The notes under the pieces were generated by a model that worked only from the letters and a program-made list of their open reading frames with translations, was not told the origin of the DNA and did not search any database. Shown one piece after another: positions 1-12,454 of a stretch of 64,000 nt of DNA (its first letter is position 1; every line of letters begins with the position of its first letter). The translations under genes and the position numbers were made by a program. This DNA comes from Spongospora subterranea f. sp. subterranea (Eukaryota > Endomyxa: Phytomyxea > Phytomyxea > Plasmodiophorida), in the NCBI GenBank assembly GCA_049724395.1, contig JAUGWO010000007.1, positions 186,001-250,000 of the forward strand, given 5' to 3'.

Positions 1-420
1 CTCGATAGTCTCCGTACTTTGTCAGGTTTCAATGGTTTTCGTGTTTTCATACTGATTGAGGGCGCAATTCCAGCTTTTGGTATGGATGACTTCGCGAACT
101 TGTCGAAATGAAGCGGTCAAAAGCCAGGTTCGTTTGTAGTATACTCTCATGATCCAAAGAATAAAAAAAGCTAAATAGTGTACGGTAGTGTTTTTCTACA
201 GCACGCCTCTATTAAGTTCATCGTAACAATGTCTCATTTGAATAGGACAGTCAATAATGATTTGGAATTATGGAAACTCTGTTAGTATCTCGTTCCAACG
301 ATGTTTCTCTGTAAGCAACATGGCAATTTTTTATTGGCCATGCCAAGCAAAGCGGGATGGGTTTACACAAATTCTTGGATCAATTGACGTACCAGATTCA
401 TCATATGCAATAGGTTCCAC
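1..420. other. 5' edge, no gene assigned
   Basis: No recognisable coding sequence was found before the PH-RCC1 gene. An open frame begins with an ATG at 257 and contains a donor-like site at 311, but its phase does not join cleanly to the next exon. The stretch is therefore left as probable upstream region or 5' UTR. Confidence 0.4.
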
Positions 421-3400
421 ATGGTTGATGATGGAGGACTGGTCCAAGCTCAACATTGTTTTCCAGCCCAGTTCAATGCGATTTCGGGGGCGTTGACAGA
501 TGGAATTATCCGGTATAACGAAACCGATCATTCTATCGATCTGTTCGACATAACGGGGCAGATTTTGTCGATTACATGCTCGAATATCATATGCTATCAA
601 TTCGACATACGCGACCCAAAAGGGAGATTCACAATATACCGCCGCGCTCATCTACCAATCGATATCAAAATACTTTTTGCCGGTGAGGTGGACACGATTC
701 GGTCGCTGATGGATTGCCTTCTTTCGAAGCGTCCGTTGACAACATCTTGGAAACAATGGCGATCAGGGCTGTGCGAACTATGTGGAAATATAGTCTCAAT
801 AATCCTTTTAGGAAACGCACATGTTGTATTCGCCAATCGAAACACCCCCATATTGATGATCAATCTCGCGCATACTAAGATTGGGCTGAACGGAAAGACA
901 GCCATAAACCTGACAGTTTTGCAAGGCGCAGAGAAAGAGTACGTTCTGGTCATGAAAAACGAAAGAGAGCGCCAGGAATGGGTTGTTGCTTTCAATAGAG
1001 CAATGGCTATTCGCAAACCGAATCCTCAAATGCTACATCAGCTTAGCCAACCGCTGATAGCTTGTGAAGCTGGTAAACCACTGCAAGAACCTACTGGATT
1101 ATCAGCACCTAATTCACCTTCGGCAAAAGTCACTGGTAATACGGCGCTTCAAGTTGTGGTACACGATCTTGATGATGATGAAAACGAGATTGAACCTCTC
1201 CCGTCGGTATCTATTGTTTCTCCGGTCTCTGTGCAACCCCGATCAGGGAGAATGAGTTACGCCACAGCTCCTATGGGAAAGGCTAAACCCGGAACAGTTT
1301 CCGATAATCATCCTATCAAAACGAAAGAACTGTTCGAATGCCAGTCGCCAGAATCCGTCGCTAATGATTATAGGACGGCACCATCATCGCCATCGGTCGC
1401 CCAAGCAGCACCAATATACGATTCTGATAAGCTCATAGACAAGACGATTGATCATGATGAAAATAAACCAGAAGGGCGCGAAGGCAAACCTGTGTATGAA
1501 ACAATGGGCGCTCAGGAACAAATTTTTGAGTCAGGTTGCCATTTATTCGCTCTTGAACATAATGGGAGCATTCGCTGCATCTCATCATCATCTAACATCA
1601 GGCAAATAACGGCAAGCTGTGCAGAAGCGGCGGCCATCACAATGGACGGATCAATAATTGCATGGGCGTTTAGTGAAACCGGCGTTGCATCTAACTCTGT
1701 TGATATCGCATGCCCAGACGGCGCCAGATTCAGCCGAGTCTCGTGCGGGCGGGACCATCATCTGGCCATCAGCAGTCCCCCATCCTCCCAGCTTTATGGT
1801 TGGGGCAGGTGTTCATTATTGGGAATGAGAGGACATATCAAAACCGTCGGCGTGGCCACTGCGATTCCCATCTTCGCTGGAGTCCACGTTACCACGGTTG
1901 GCTCAGCCGCTAAACACACGGTAGCAGTGGACGCAGGTAACGGATTGTGGACCTGGGGCGGTGACGGGCCATGGTTGGGGCGGGACCAGTCATCACATCA
2001 CTTCACCCCAACGCGACTGCAGTATCCTCAGTTAGCCCATCCCGTTACACAGGTCGCCTGTTCTACAGAGAGCACGTAATGCCATGCACCTCCCCCCCTC
2101 TGACCCCTCAATAACTGACGTTTATCGTTCATAGATATATACTCACATCAGATGGAGCCATCTACTCATGTGGTACAGGGCGTCATGGACGTCTTGGATT
2201 GGGAGATTGTCAGGACAGGGTGACCCTATCTCCAGTCAGCCTCGGCGTGAAAGCAACAAAGGTGACAGCTGGAGGCCGCCACGCCATGGTCATAGCTGAA
2301 ACCGGCGACTTATACGGTTGGGGATGCAATGCTGTGGGTCAATTAGGAATCGGTGAAGACACGAAAGTATCTATGCTTCCAGTTCGAATCAATGTAGTTA
2401 GTGCAAACGATAGAGTCAGACAAGTTGCTTGTGCGAAAACAATGACAGGAGTTATCACTCAGTCGGGCTCATTGCTTGTTTGGGGCAGTTTGAATGGCCA
2501 TCAACTATCTACAACACCAAAACTGGTAACCATGGATCACAATTTTTGCGGATCCCTGGTAGACATTGTCTGTGGCTATGAAATGGCGCTGATCACGGCG
2601 ATTCCTCGACAATGTGACCCCTCTTCTCCAGATCAAGTTACCGAGAGTGCCGGTCAAGCCGAATCTAATTGTGAGGAGAAGTCTACTCAGCGCAAACGAG
2701 CTCCACCTACATCAGAAGCCGAAAATTGTGGTGCTGGACTTCGAGAAACAAACGTAATCAACAATGCTCTGACATCGGCCAAAATTAATTCGCTTGAACA
2801 AGGCTCCCTGTGGGCTCAAATCCGGATTGAATCGCGGTCCGATTATGTTCTACGTGTGAATTTGCCAGGGACGTCACTATCGACTCTTTTGAGTGCTGTC
2901 AGAGCCCACATTCAGCAGGCTACCGATACAACTGAGTTCATGTTTTTGTTTCGAAATACGACAAATGCAATTAGTTTTAGACAAGAAAACTCGGTGAAGC
3001 TGTCGGAAATCATTGTCCAAGAGAACACAGACAATATTGACATGAACACAATCTACATTCGGACGATGATTGGCCATAATACTGCAAGCAAACCTAATAT
3101 TGTGGCACGTTCTACAACATTGGCTTCGACAATTCCTGACAAACTCATGGTCTGCGAAGTATCAGAACCAAAGGTGATCAAGCTCAAGGGAGTTTCATCA
3201 CATGATGAACGGCCAAGGTCGGCATCCCAACTCGCAAAATTCTTCGAATCCGACATTCTCGACCGGAAACCAAGCAGCGCATTGAAAGCTAAACCTTCGA
3301 TTTCGAGATCATCCGTATCGAAAGAAATGCCTATCACGAAACAACCCATTGCTGAAAGTTCACTACCTATTCAGTCACTAAAGGACCCGATCTCGCTAGG

Positions 3401-4175
3401 TGCGCCAGCTCTTGCTGCCGTTGCAATTGACGACATTAGTGTCAGGAATGCCCAGGCGAGTATTCAGCGAAAATCATCGATTACTGCCGGTAAAGAAACA
3501 AGTTTTCACCTAGCGGCACGGCCCACTCTTAGCGGTCATACGCCAGAGAAGCGGTTGCCATCGCGAATATCTAGCTCAAGCAACCTATTACAGGAAAAGA
3601 TCGAAGTCTTTATTGAAGGAACCGATACCGTTATCGGGTTTGTTTTTATGCCTCGGATTCGCACACTAAAACTGGAAGATCTTCGGGCAGTTATTAACGA
3701 CTCGCTTAGCGACCGTATTCCGCAAGAGTACCTGTTTATGACTGATGGTGCGCCCATTAGTACCAAGCAAGAAAGCAAGTTTGGTGTATTTGGTACCGTG
3801 GGAAACAAGGCAATTTTACGTCCAGTCATACCTGAGAAAGAACAGCCAGAGACCGAAACATTATTGAAAGTGTTCATTACAATCCCTAATGAAAGCCGTA
3901 AGATACTTGGAGCAGTATTAGTCCCATCGATAGCTACGACAACGATGTCTGATATACGTAGTCAGATTATTGAGGACATTGGGTATCAAACAAGCAAACC
4001 GTGGTGTTTTGTAATTGATCAGTACAAGATCAACATCAGTGAGGAACCATCACAAATGCTGGAAGAATATCTGAAGAATTCATACGGATCAATTGTCATT
4101 GGTCCAGCGTTCTCTGAGAATTCTACGACGCCAAAACTAGAACGTGGTAACCAGAAGGTGTCAAAAAGCAGATAA
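421..4175 (+). CDS. PH domain plus RCC1-repeat protein with three C-terminal beta-grasp-like repeats
   Basis: Two exons, 421-2075 and 2135-4175, are joined by a 59-bp GT-AG intron in phase 2. The product is about 1,230 residues. Residues about 95-200 look like a PH domain ending in the usual Trp-containing helix (RERQEWVVAFNRAM). After an acidic, Ser/Pro-rich linker come RCC1 blades with the typical spacing (YGWGCNAVGQLGIGED, YSCGTGRHGRLGLGD), and the intron lies inside the propeller. The C-terminal half has low-complexity linkers and three related segments of about 85 residues that look like ubiquitin-like/beta-grasp folds. PH-RCC1 proteins of other eukaryotes usually act at membranes or on small GTPases, but the role here is unknown. 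The ATG at 421 is the first in a frame closed by a stop at 385; an upstream coding exon is not excluded. Confidence 0.75.
2076..2134 (+). other. intron in the RCC1 propeller
   Basis: GTAATG donor and TCATAG acceptor. Removal in phase 2 restores an RCC1 blade across the junction (ACSTEST joined to YILTSDGAIYSCG). It serves as a model intron for this genome: short, AT-richer than the exons, canonical ends. Confidence 0.85.
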
Positions 4176-4664
4176 CAGAGATTATCGACCCTACGCAAAA
4201 ACAGGACTAGACATAAATATACTTTCATAAACGCCTAATGCTTCTAAAAAATCGTCTCTTATCAGTAATGTCGTCTGCTTGGTATCTGTTTTATTCTTTA
4301 TGTAAAGAGCTTTGATAATGGTTAAACGAATCCATCAAACGATAGATGTTGGCATCACATCATCTCCCTATGCAACGGGAAGCATAATACGTTAGCAAAA
4401 CCGTAGAACTCCAAATGACATCGTTTAAGATTGAATGCTGACGAAGACAGGTTAAGCGGCGTCTGACGAACGGCGCAATTCTGACAAGCACAGAGAGGCG
4501 CAGAACACGTTAAGCGGTTTTAAGGGTGATCGAGAATCACCTGGCTAAAGTGGTGTTGGACTCTTTATGAACCCAAGGCGGGTCCGTATAGCAGGGATAT
4601 TTTCTTACCTTAATCAGCTTCATAAAGATCGGCGTCTGCTGACTGTGATCCGAATCTTTTCTTA
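4176..4664. other. intergenic spacer
   Basis: AT-rich, with stops in all frames. It separates the stop of the PH-RCC1 gene from the start of the RRM gene on the same strand. No RNA gene or repeat was recognised. Confidence 0.5.
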
Positions 4665-5476
4665 ATGTCGGACCCATCTAGCATTCCTGATCATGAGTCT
4701 AATGGCGATGATCCCGTTGGCCAAACAGGAGGCGAAGAGAGGAACGACAGCGACGATGCCAAGTGTCCAAGTGGGAGCAGTGGGGAAGGATCTGCCGAGG
4801 AATCGCCAGATATTCCTTCCAGAAAAGTGAGCTTAACGCTTCATCTCTTATACATGCTCCATCAATCATCATCGTTTATGGTTGATGTTCGTGTTTGTTT
4901 TCATGTACGCTGATCCGCATATACACAGAGATTGTATGTTTCGAACTTGAAATGGCAAATCAGCGAAGAACGGCTTCGAGGTGAATTCTCCAAGTACGGT
5001 GAGGTGACGGAGGCAAGAGTTGTTCGTGATCGACGGTCTGGATGGTCGCGCGGCTTCGGTTTTGTTAGTTTCTACTGTGATGGTAAATCCTTTTGTCAAT
5101 CGGATGACAAAGATGTTGGTGTTTATCATGAAGATATATCGATACAGAATCGGCGAAGAAAGCGATGGAAGAACTGAATGGTGTTGATATTGAAGGTCGC
5201 CTGGTCCGCATCGAGTTCGCCAAAAGCACTGGACCCCAGCCACGTCAACAACACGTCTACAATGATGGCCATGGGAGTAATGGCCGGAGCGGTGGTGGCA
5301 ATATGGGCGTCGGATCAAACCCTCACCACCTCAGCATGCATTGTGTGCCCATGGATCCAGACGGATACTGTATGGCATTGCCGCCTGGATATGCATACAT
5401 CCAGACATCAGGGCAATACGTTGACCGACTTTCATACCAGTATATACCGCCATATTATCAACCTAATTCCAGTTAG
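4665..5476 (+). CDS. RRM RNA-binding protein, Tra2/SR-like
   Basis: Three exons: 4665-4826, 4929-5082 and 5148-5476. An acidic, Ser-rich N-terminus of 54 residues leads into one RNA-recognition motif. RNP2 reads LYVSNLKW and RNP1 reads RGFGFVSF; the intron at 5083-5147 falls inside the RRM, and splicing gives SAKKAMEELNGVDIEGR, the usual helix and last strand. The tail is Gly/Asn-rich, then Tyr/Pro-rich. Single-RRM proteins of this type usually bind pre-mRNA and act in splicing in the nucleus. An additional 3' exon is possible: a GTTAGT donor overlaps the stop, and an acceptor at about 5551 opens a further acidic frame. That alternative end is only inferred. Confidence 0.75.
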
Positions 5477-5839
5477 TTATTCCATTCGTATTTCTTGTCG
5501 ATTGCATTCTTACCTGGGTATTGTTTGCTAAGTGGACATGATTACACAACAGATGCGGATGATGCAATTCGACCACCAAGTCGATGGGCCCAGCGAGAAG
5601 GAGGTCCCATCATCTACTTCAGATGGAGAAGGGGAGACACAATAATCGACAATACGAGTCGTCAAAATATAGGATTGATTATTGCATCAATATAAAACAC
5701 CATTATCACCACGGGACAATCCTCGCTTCCTCTCAATCTGGTTTCGGTCAGATCACAAATCGTACGTACTTCGCCATCGCTCTAACTACTTTATCAATTC
5801 TGTCGCCGAAACCCGTTGAAGTTACACCAGTAGTTTCAT
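5477..5839. other. spacer, possible alternative 3' exon of the RRM gene
   Basis: After the RRM stop there is a donor-like GTTAGT and, near 5551, an acceptor-like ACACAACAG followed by a Glu/Ser-rich open stretch that ends at about 5646. It may be an alternative last exon or a 3' UTR. Nothing else was recognised before the minisatellite. Confidence 0.3.
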
Positions 5840-6289
5840 GAGTATGTATAAGGTGACCCATCATCACCGGTCCGATCACAATATTGTATTACACCAGTTG
5901 TTGAACTATGGAGTATGTATAAGGTGACCCATCATCACCGGTCCGATCACAATATTGTATTACACCGGTTGTTGAACTATGGAGTATGTATAAGGTGACC
6001 CATCATCACCGGTCCGATCACAATATTGTATTACACCGGTTGTTGAACTATGGAGTATGTATAAGGTGACCCATCATCACCGGTCCGATCACAATCCGAT
6101 CACAATATTGTATTACACCGGTTGTTGAACTATGGAGTATGTATAAGGTGACCCATCATCACCGGTCCGATCACAATATTGTATTACACCGGTTGTTGAA
6201 CCCATATGTCCGATCACAATATTGTATTACACCGGTTGTTGAACTATGGAGTATGTATAAGGTGACCCATCATCACCGGTCCGATCACA
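5840..6289 (+). repeat. 71-bp minisatellite
   Basis: About six tandem units starting GAGTATGTATAAGGTGACCC. Unit starts are at 5840, 5911, 5982, 6053, 6135 and 6249. The first three steps are exactly 71 bp. The fourth unit carries an 11-bp internal duplication, and the fifth has an extra partial copy. The units are nearly identical, so the array is recent or kept homogeneous. It lies between two + strand genes and is probably non-coding. Confidence 0.95.
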
Positions 6290-6466
6290 GTACATCTTAT
6301 GTCTTATCATTGATCGATCTGCTGACGTCCTCCACATTGCAAACCCGACGTCGTCGTCATCCCTGCAGTGATCATAGGTGGCAGGCCATAGTTGTCAGGG
6401 CTCGCTGAGCCATAACGCCCATCCTGATCAGACACAGCGTTCATTTAAGGGTTCATCGTTGATGAG

Positions 6467-8045
6467 ATGCAGGTATACCCGGATTCAATTGTGGCTTCAG
6501 AGTCATATATCGTGACTTCTACGAAACATGTCAAGCATTTTAGTCAGCTCATTACTACGTCTGTATTTTACTTCATATTGGGCGTTCTTATCGCCATGCC
6601 TGCTTTACCAATCAAAAAGGTATGAGGTACTTCCCCGATGATTATACAGCCTAATCTGACTTACACTAGCTGCTGATGGATAATCTTCATGCTCAACCTG
6701 CAGAGATGGCGTTCATATTCAGCATGATGACAATACCATGGGCTCTTAAACCCCTATATGGGTAAATTTACTAATTGTTCTACACCATCGACGTCGCCCA
6801 AATTCTGGCCAGACTACTATCAGATTCCTGTCCGATACGGGGCCAGCGCCGGCGCCCGTACATTATCATCGGAATGCTGACGAACTCACTAGTTTGGCTA
6901 TACTTAGCTGCAATTGAGGAAACGGCTGGCATCGCAATCGTCTCAACCCTCATGTTATTCTCTTCAATCACACTTGTTCTAGCCGATGTGGCGAGCGATA
7001 CATTTCTCGTAGGTAATTGCATTCACTTGTCAAATATCGAGCATTATCGCTAAGTTTGATATACTTGACAGAGAAGGCCCAATTAGAAAGTATTGCAGAC
7101 AGCGGCAAATGGCAATCATTAGCATGGTCTTTTCGTGCATGCGGAGCAATGATTGGAGCTGGCCTTGCCGGTATTGTATTGGATCACACCGAATTTGGAA
7201 TCGGTTTTCTGCTGAATCTATCTGGGTTATCATCTCTTGTAGCATGCAGCAGTGCAATGTTGATGTATGAACCTGTAGTCGAACACGGCCAGTTTCAAAT
7301 TGACCTCTCGAGGCGGTTGGCAGACCTCATTGCGTTCTGGAAAACTCCTGATATCTGGCGCACCAGCGTATTTGTTGCCATGTTCGCCTGTTCTCCCAGC
7401 TCCGGAGATACTGTGTTCTTCTTCATGAGACGTCGTTTAGGATTTTCCATGGACTTTCTTGGTGTTTTATCTGTGATGCGCTATGCATCGTCTATGGCCG
7501 GCGCTGTCGTATACCGCCAATACCTCAGGCAGAAACCTTACAACAGCCTGTTAAGGTGGACCATTACCAGCGCGTTTATTGTGAGCCTCAGCACGATATG
7601 TTTAGTTGAGAGGTGGAATACCATGATTGGTTTCCCTGATCAGCTGTTTGTTTTTGGCGACACAATGATTATGGCTGTTTGTTCTGAAGTTGCTATGATG
7701 CCCATTATTATTTCTGCCGCTCGAATTTCGCCTCAAGGTAGTGAAGGAATTGTCTACGCCAGTATTATCTCAATTTCTAATTTATCATCGATGGTTTCGG
7801 AAGCAAGTGGTGGATGGCTGACACATTCACTGGGCATTACCAAGGATGATTTCTCTAACTTGTGGCTGCTTATTCTGATCTGCTCAGTTTCCACGCTTCT
7901 CCCATTACCATTTGTTCATTTTGTACCAGAACTGGGTTCGATTGGTGACTATGGCAGTTTACCGAAGATGTCATCTGATAGCGACTCAGAATCTATTCAG
8001 TTAACGAAGAACGGCACGCCAACACCGAGTTCAATTCTGATATAG
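6467..8045 (+). CDS. BT1/folate-biopterin-type MFS transporter
   Basis: Four exons: 6467-6619, 6670-6761, 6813-7012 and 7072-8045; introns are 50, 51 and 59 bp. The product is 472 residues and multi-spanning. The N-terminal part shows the BT1 signature PWALKPLYG. After a splice comes LLSDSCPIRGQRRRPYIII, the cytoplasmic loop typical of PF03092, and then about ten further hydrophobic segments. Family members carry pteridines, folates or related compounds across plasma, plastid or other membranes; the substrate here cannot be told. The ATG at 6467 gives a short soluble N-terminus before the first membrane segment. The C-terminus is polar and Ser-rich. It converges on the methyltransferase gene at 8368. 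Confidence 0.8.
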
Positions 8046-8367
8046 AATCTTTATGATGACCATCATGCGACATGAACACATTTTCAAGCGTTGAAACGGT
8101 TTCAGTTCATCTGCGCAGATTGAGTTTCAAAATTTGTTCGACGCGTGGTGTTCAGATCAGGAAAGGTTCCGAAAATCGAAAAAAATTGTATCCAGATAGT
8201 TCCGAAAGGACACGACATTTTGTTAGGCAATACAACTGTCTTTTGAATCTTTCCGAGAGTACAGTACGTTGGACCATAATTGGATTGGTAGTGTTTGGAA
8301 AGCAGAAACCCAAACCAACGCATGCCAACAATTATAGCTTAATTTCAGTGTATACTTTATGATGATA
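8046..8367. other. convergent 3' spacer
   Basis: Short region between the 3' ends of the BT1 transporter (+) and the methyltransferase (-). It has small open frames on both strands but no recognisable product, and probably holds both 3' UTRs and polyadenylation signals. Confidence 0.45.
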
Positions 8368-9067
8368 TCAGATTGGGCGGTCTTCTATGGCAGCGGTGAC
8401 GGCGTAAAACAGCGATGAAAATGCAGCAATAACAAGCAACTGAGATGTGTTGGATGTGTATAACAGGAACACAAATCCCCATAAGGTCATAACTGATCCT
8501 AGATATTGAGGATGCGGTATTTTCATATTAAAAAGCTGGAAGGGAAAACCAGTGCACCTGCGAGGATATTAGCGACATGTTGGGGGAAGATTATACAACA
8601 CCATTAACCAAGGAATATCCCGGCCAAGGCGAACACCATAATATACTCCATCGTGCCCAATCGCAGCATAGATTGCAATGTTGAGAATCTGAGTTATCAC
8701 TATCAACAACTTGACAGTTGTAGTTGAAACAAAATTCATACTTGGCCCAAGAATATAGCCAAACAGCTTAAAATGAAAGTCAATGAAAATAGAGAAGGCA
8801 GTTCTTGGTACACTGGAGGATGATGAATAAGCCAGGCTAATATTGATATACCCTGACATTCTCAGTGTTGCAGTATTTATTATCAGTTTCGAAATCATTA
8901 TTTACCTGGACCAATTTCAACAACGTGGCAATCCTGGAGAATGCATCAACAGGATGCCCATAGCTTTGTACGATTTTTGTGAATTGAACGGGTAGACGCC
9001 ACACAAAAGCGTAAAACAAATGAGGCAGAGCGAATATCAAAACGACCAATGATGTCATTATATCCAT
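8368..9067 (-). CDS. phospholipid N-methyltransferase-like membrane protein (PEMT/PLMT family)
   Basis: Exon 1 is 9067-8906. It encodes a hydrophobic start and ends in HPVDAFSRIATLLKLVQ. Splicing to 8766 gives a hydrophobic helix, then NIAIYAAIGHDGVYYGVRLG, the conserved run of phosphatidyl-N-methylethanolamine methyltransferases. The last exon has GFPFQLFNMKIPHPQYLGS, the second family signature, and ends DRPI. Family members methylate phospholipids with S-adenosylmethionine in the ER to make phosphatidylcholine. The second intron is ambiguous: the choice that keeps FPF needs an intron of only about 39 bp (8558-8596), while a 63-bp alternative deletes FPF. Total length of about 190 residues matches the small plant/mammalian enzymes. 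Confidence 0.65.
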
Positions 9068-10037
9068 GATGAATGAGGTTAGCTGGCGCGGCCTGGCTCA
9101 TGATAGGCCCGGCCAAGATCATTATCGACGCGGCCTGGCAATTATCGGAGCCTGACTGTAGCTCATACACACCCGTGAACACCCATCATGAGTTCATGAC
9201 TCAAGTACAGACGCCAGTGAATACTTTTGAATGTTCAACTGCAGGGCATGGACAAGGAAACGCACAAAACACTTTGGCAATGCACAAGACTAAAAAAATT
9301 TGGCAAGACGGAGATAATGGTAGTCATCAATAAAACAGGCTAATGTCAATTCATCAACCTGCCCATGTTCTATCGCATTGGGAAAAGGAGCAAAAGAATA
9401 GCCATGTAGCACCGATTCCAGAAAAAGTAAAAAACCAATTTGAAATTGCCACACCGGGTCATCAAGTCAAGAATTCATCGCCCAGTTCTTCAAATAATTA
9501 GGAGTTAGTGAACGATGTAGTGTAAAGTCGAGTTTCATATGCCGCTCTCGTTGACGTTAGCAGCTAAACCAGAACCTCCATGCTGTTAATTTTAACCTCT
9601 TAAATGCTGTCTTCTGAGACGTATTGTTTTTTGGCCGATGTTCGAAGAGGTTTGGCAATCAGAGACCACATCCTTTGGCAAATACTGAATGCTCGATCAA
9701 ACGCTCAGGCCGTCGCGAAACAAAGTTAAAGATCGGAAAGATGTCCTGATCTGGAATTCGAAAACGCAGGGACTCGACAAACCCCAAACACCATCAGCAG
9801 CGATGAACTTGCAATGCCGATCTTAATAAAAGACCTCCTGTTTGAAACCGCTTTGTGATTCGCAACAGAATGTGATATAACTGCTAACGGGAAAAAAGAA
9901 CAGCGACGATAGGCAAAAACAAGGTTTTATAGCAAAAGGGCGACAATTTCGACCTGGGTAAAAGGCGATGACTGATCGCCAAAAAACGCTACTGTTTTAA
10001 AAGCCGGATAATCAATGTTAGGCCAGGAGTTCCTGTA
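9068..10037. other. 970-bp spacer, nothing recognised
   Basis: It lies between two minus-strand genes (5' of the methyltransferase, 3' of the ADCK1-like kinase). It has one 86-codon frame at 9073-9333 without recognisable motifs. The rest is AT-rich and stop-rich. Confidence 0.4.
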
Positions 10038-12454
10038 TTAGGCAATATTGGAAGAGGGAATAGGTGATTTGGCAATGCGTTTGGCCTGTTGAGCGATGAT
10101 TTGCTCAGCGTACGGTAGCCAATATTTGGAGACGCGTAGATTAAGGTGAAAAGCGTTGCCCATCCCTCTTAATAAAATGCTAACCCGTCCAAGCATCACA
10201 TATTCATCATTCTGTGCCACAACCGGATCGCGTCTTTCCAGCTCCTCCACGAACATCTGTATATTAAGGCCATCTGTGATGTCGTCTGTATCCCGATCGT
10301 GCCAGAAGCAAGCCAACCTAAACAAATGCCAAAATTAGATACAAACGTCGTAATCCTTTCGGTCGCTGTTCAATCAATCATACCGATATATCACATCGGG
10401 ATCCATCTTGGCCGTTCGTAGACCTGATTCTCGCACGATCCGAACGATCTCTTGCCGATCGTCATTGGCCAACGCTTTTGATCAGATGAGCGTATAGGGT
10501 TCGAACATCCTGGCTGATATGTTTGACCTGACCATAGTCGATCAGTCCTAAACGTCCATCTTTCATCAACAAAATGCTATTTCAGCATTGTTACTCGCGT
10601 TTGTATTAGCAGAATGAGATCAACAACTTACTTTCCGGGATGACAATCGGCGTTAAATGATCCTGTTCAAAACAACAACAGTGATATGAATTGTTGTGGA
10701 AGACAGAGGCAACTGGGCTAACCGTCAATGAAGATCTGATGGGCATGAACCTGAAGGAGGAGCTTCAGAACTGTCCCTAAATTGATCTGATAATCGAAAA
10801 ACCTATTCAGGATCAAGGTTAACACGATCGGTTGATGATTTGGGGTATGTGATCCCAATACTTATAGTCTAATGGGTGCACCAGACCGACTTTCGCCACA
10901 GAATAATTCACTACGACTCGCCACGAATTGCGAATCATGTCGAGGACATATAGGACCCCGTTGATCATTGACACTTTGGTTTCTTCATATGTTAAACTAT
11001 GTGATTTTACCTGACCTGACAGACTCCATCAATAAACCCCATCATAGATTGGAAAAATCAACGCAGCCCAATACCCATAGCCATTTGACGTTTTTGCTCA
11101 TCTTGCAATACCTTGAGGGTCGTTCCCATTCGCTTGGCGATTCGTTCATATTGGGCCATTATCCCATCAACCAACTTCACTCCTTGAAGGTATTCCATCA
11201 CCAAAACACGTTTGCTAAGGGAACGAGAGTCAATTGCCAATCGGAAACGGTTCCAACACCAATGCAGCAACACCTGCATAGGTCTAAATAGGGCTCAGGG
11301 ATTGCCACTTTTTTTCCCCAGATGGGTAAGATATTTGCCCGAATCAGGGCCAGATTTTCCGCTTCAAGCTGATAATCAAATTCAGTCAAAAATTGCTTCT
11401 CGATTTCGTTCATGAAAGGAAGATGGGCAGGTTGTGCCATTGAACAGAATCTAAACACCATTGAGTTTTATCAATCGTCGAACGTCAAAGCCCCATCGAT
11501 TCTAACAAACCGTTTCGCCGTCTGCAGATCGACCCTGAATTTCTGCTCAATATTCGGGTACATGACCTTGACTAGATCAGATTATCAACGAAACCCGTTC
11601 TCCATATAAGATGGAAATATTTGGTCCGGGAATTACCTGCGACCCGTTTTCCATTCATGAGCCGAGCACGATGGACCTGACCGATACTCGCCGATCCGAT
11701 CGGGAGCTCGTCAAACTCGCTGAAAATCGATTCGAGGCCGGCGCCGAGATCGGTCTCGATGATGTTGCGGATTACGGCGAAGGGCGTTTCGGTGGGCACT
11801 TCTCCTGTTGTCATCTCCCAATGAGCGTCACGATAACGCGCTGTTTCTGGTTCCCACATCCTATTTACCTTGCATTCTCTTAGCCCATATCATGTATTGT
11901 GATGGCAAGAATTCATCTCGCGTTGACCCGACCTGAGAACCAATCAGATCATCTCTAAATATGTCGGGTCGGGGGTTTTATACTTGAGCTAGTTTCAGAT
12001 AAAATCCTCGTAGGTCCAGGACAAGATCCTCCATTTTCGATGCATAACGATCGTGTAATGCTTGAAAAGCGGCATCTTGAATCGCATCTGGCTCGTTTTT
12101 CACCCAGTACTGAGTTGCTCGATAACTATAGCGGCGGTGGCGGTTGAGCAATGTCGCTACATGATGGTTTTTGTACGCCCTGAAATCCTACTGTGCATAG
12201 ACAGGCATAGCTCGAGCCCAGAACGTCATGGATCGCTGTAATCCCTCATCGGTCAGTGCAGCATACGCAGCGGCACAGGATGCGATTGCAGCGCCCGATC
12301 CAATCGCCAATCCAATATGGCGGGAGCGTAATACATGCATCATATCTGGGAGACGGCGTCGTGTCCAGCGTTCCCAAATGGCCCGTCGTCCCGATTTGAC
12401 TCTTAAATCAATCTCGTGTTTGTTGTTGGTCCAGGACCAGACTATGACTGTCAC
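10038..12454 (-). CDS. ADCK1: ADCK1-type ABC1/UbiB atypical kinase, with two lesions
   Basis: This multi-exon gene reads from 12454 down to 10038. Visible motifs in order are: DEGLQRSMTFW before the kinase domain; YLKLAQ (KxGQ-like); PIGSASIGQVHRA (Ala/Ser-rich loop); AKRFV; EIEKQFLTEFDYQLEAENL; VLVMEYLQGVKLVDGI; SFNADCHPGN (catalytic loop); and LGLIDYGQVK (DFG-like). This order is that of mitochondrial ADCK1-like proteins, which take part in inner-membrane lipid and coenzyme-Q-related homeostasis. A hydrophobic Ala-rich segment near residue 50 fits a membrane anchor. Two disruptions remain. An in-frame TAG at 12190-12188 stands where the family has a Tyr. A run of four A (minus strand, 10479-10476) throws the frame between LIK and ALANDDRQEIV. 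The gene is otherwise well preserved, so recent decay and sequence error are both possible. Confidence 0.8.

Noticed and set aside
5840-6289. 71-bp array as a CRISPR array
   Set aside because: The units are contiguous with no unique spacers, and the surrounding genes are eukaryotic with introns.
12188-12190. TAG in ADCK1 as evidence that TAG codes for an amino acid in this genome
   Set aside because: TAG ends other well-supported genes here (for example the RRM protein), and no other conserved exon needs it as sense. A single lesion or error is simpler.
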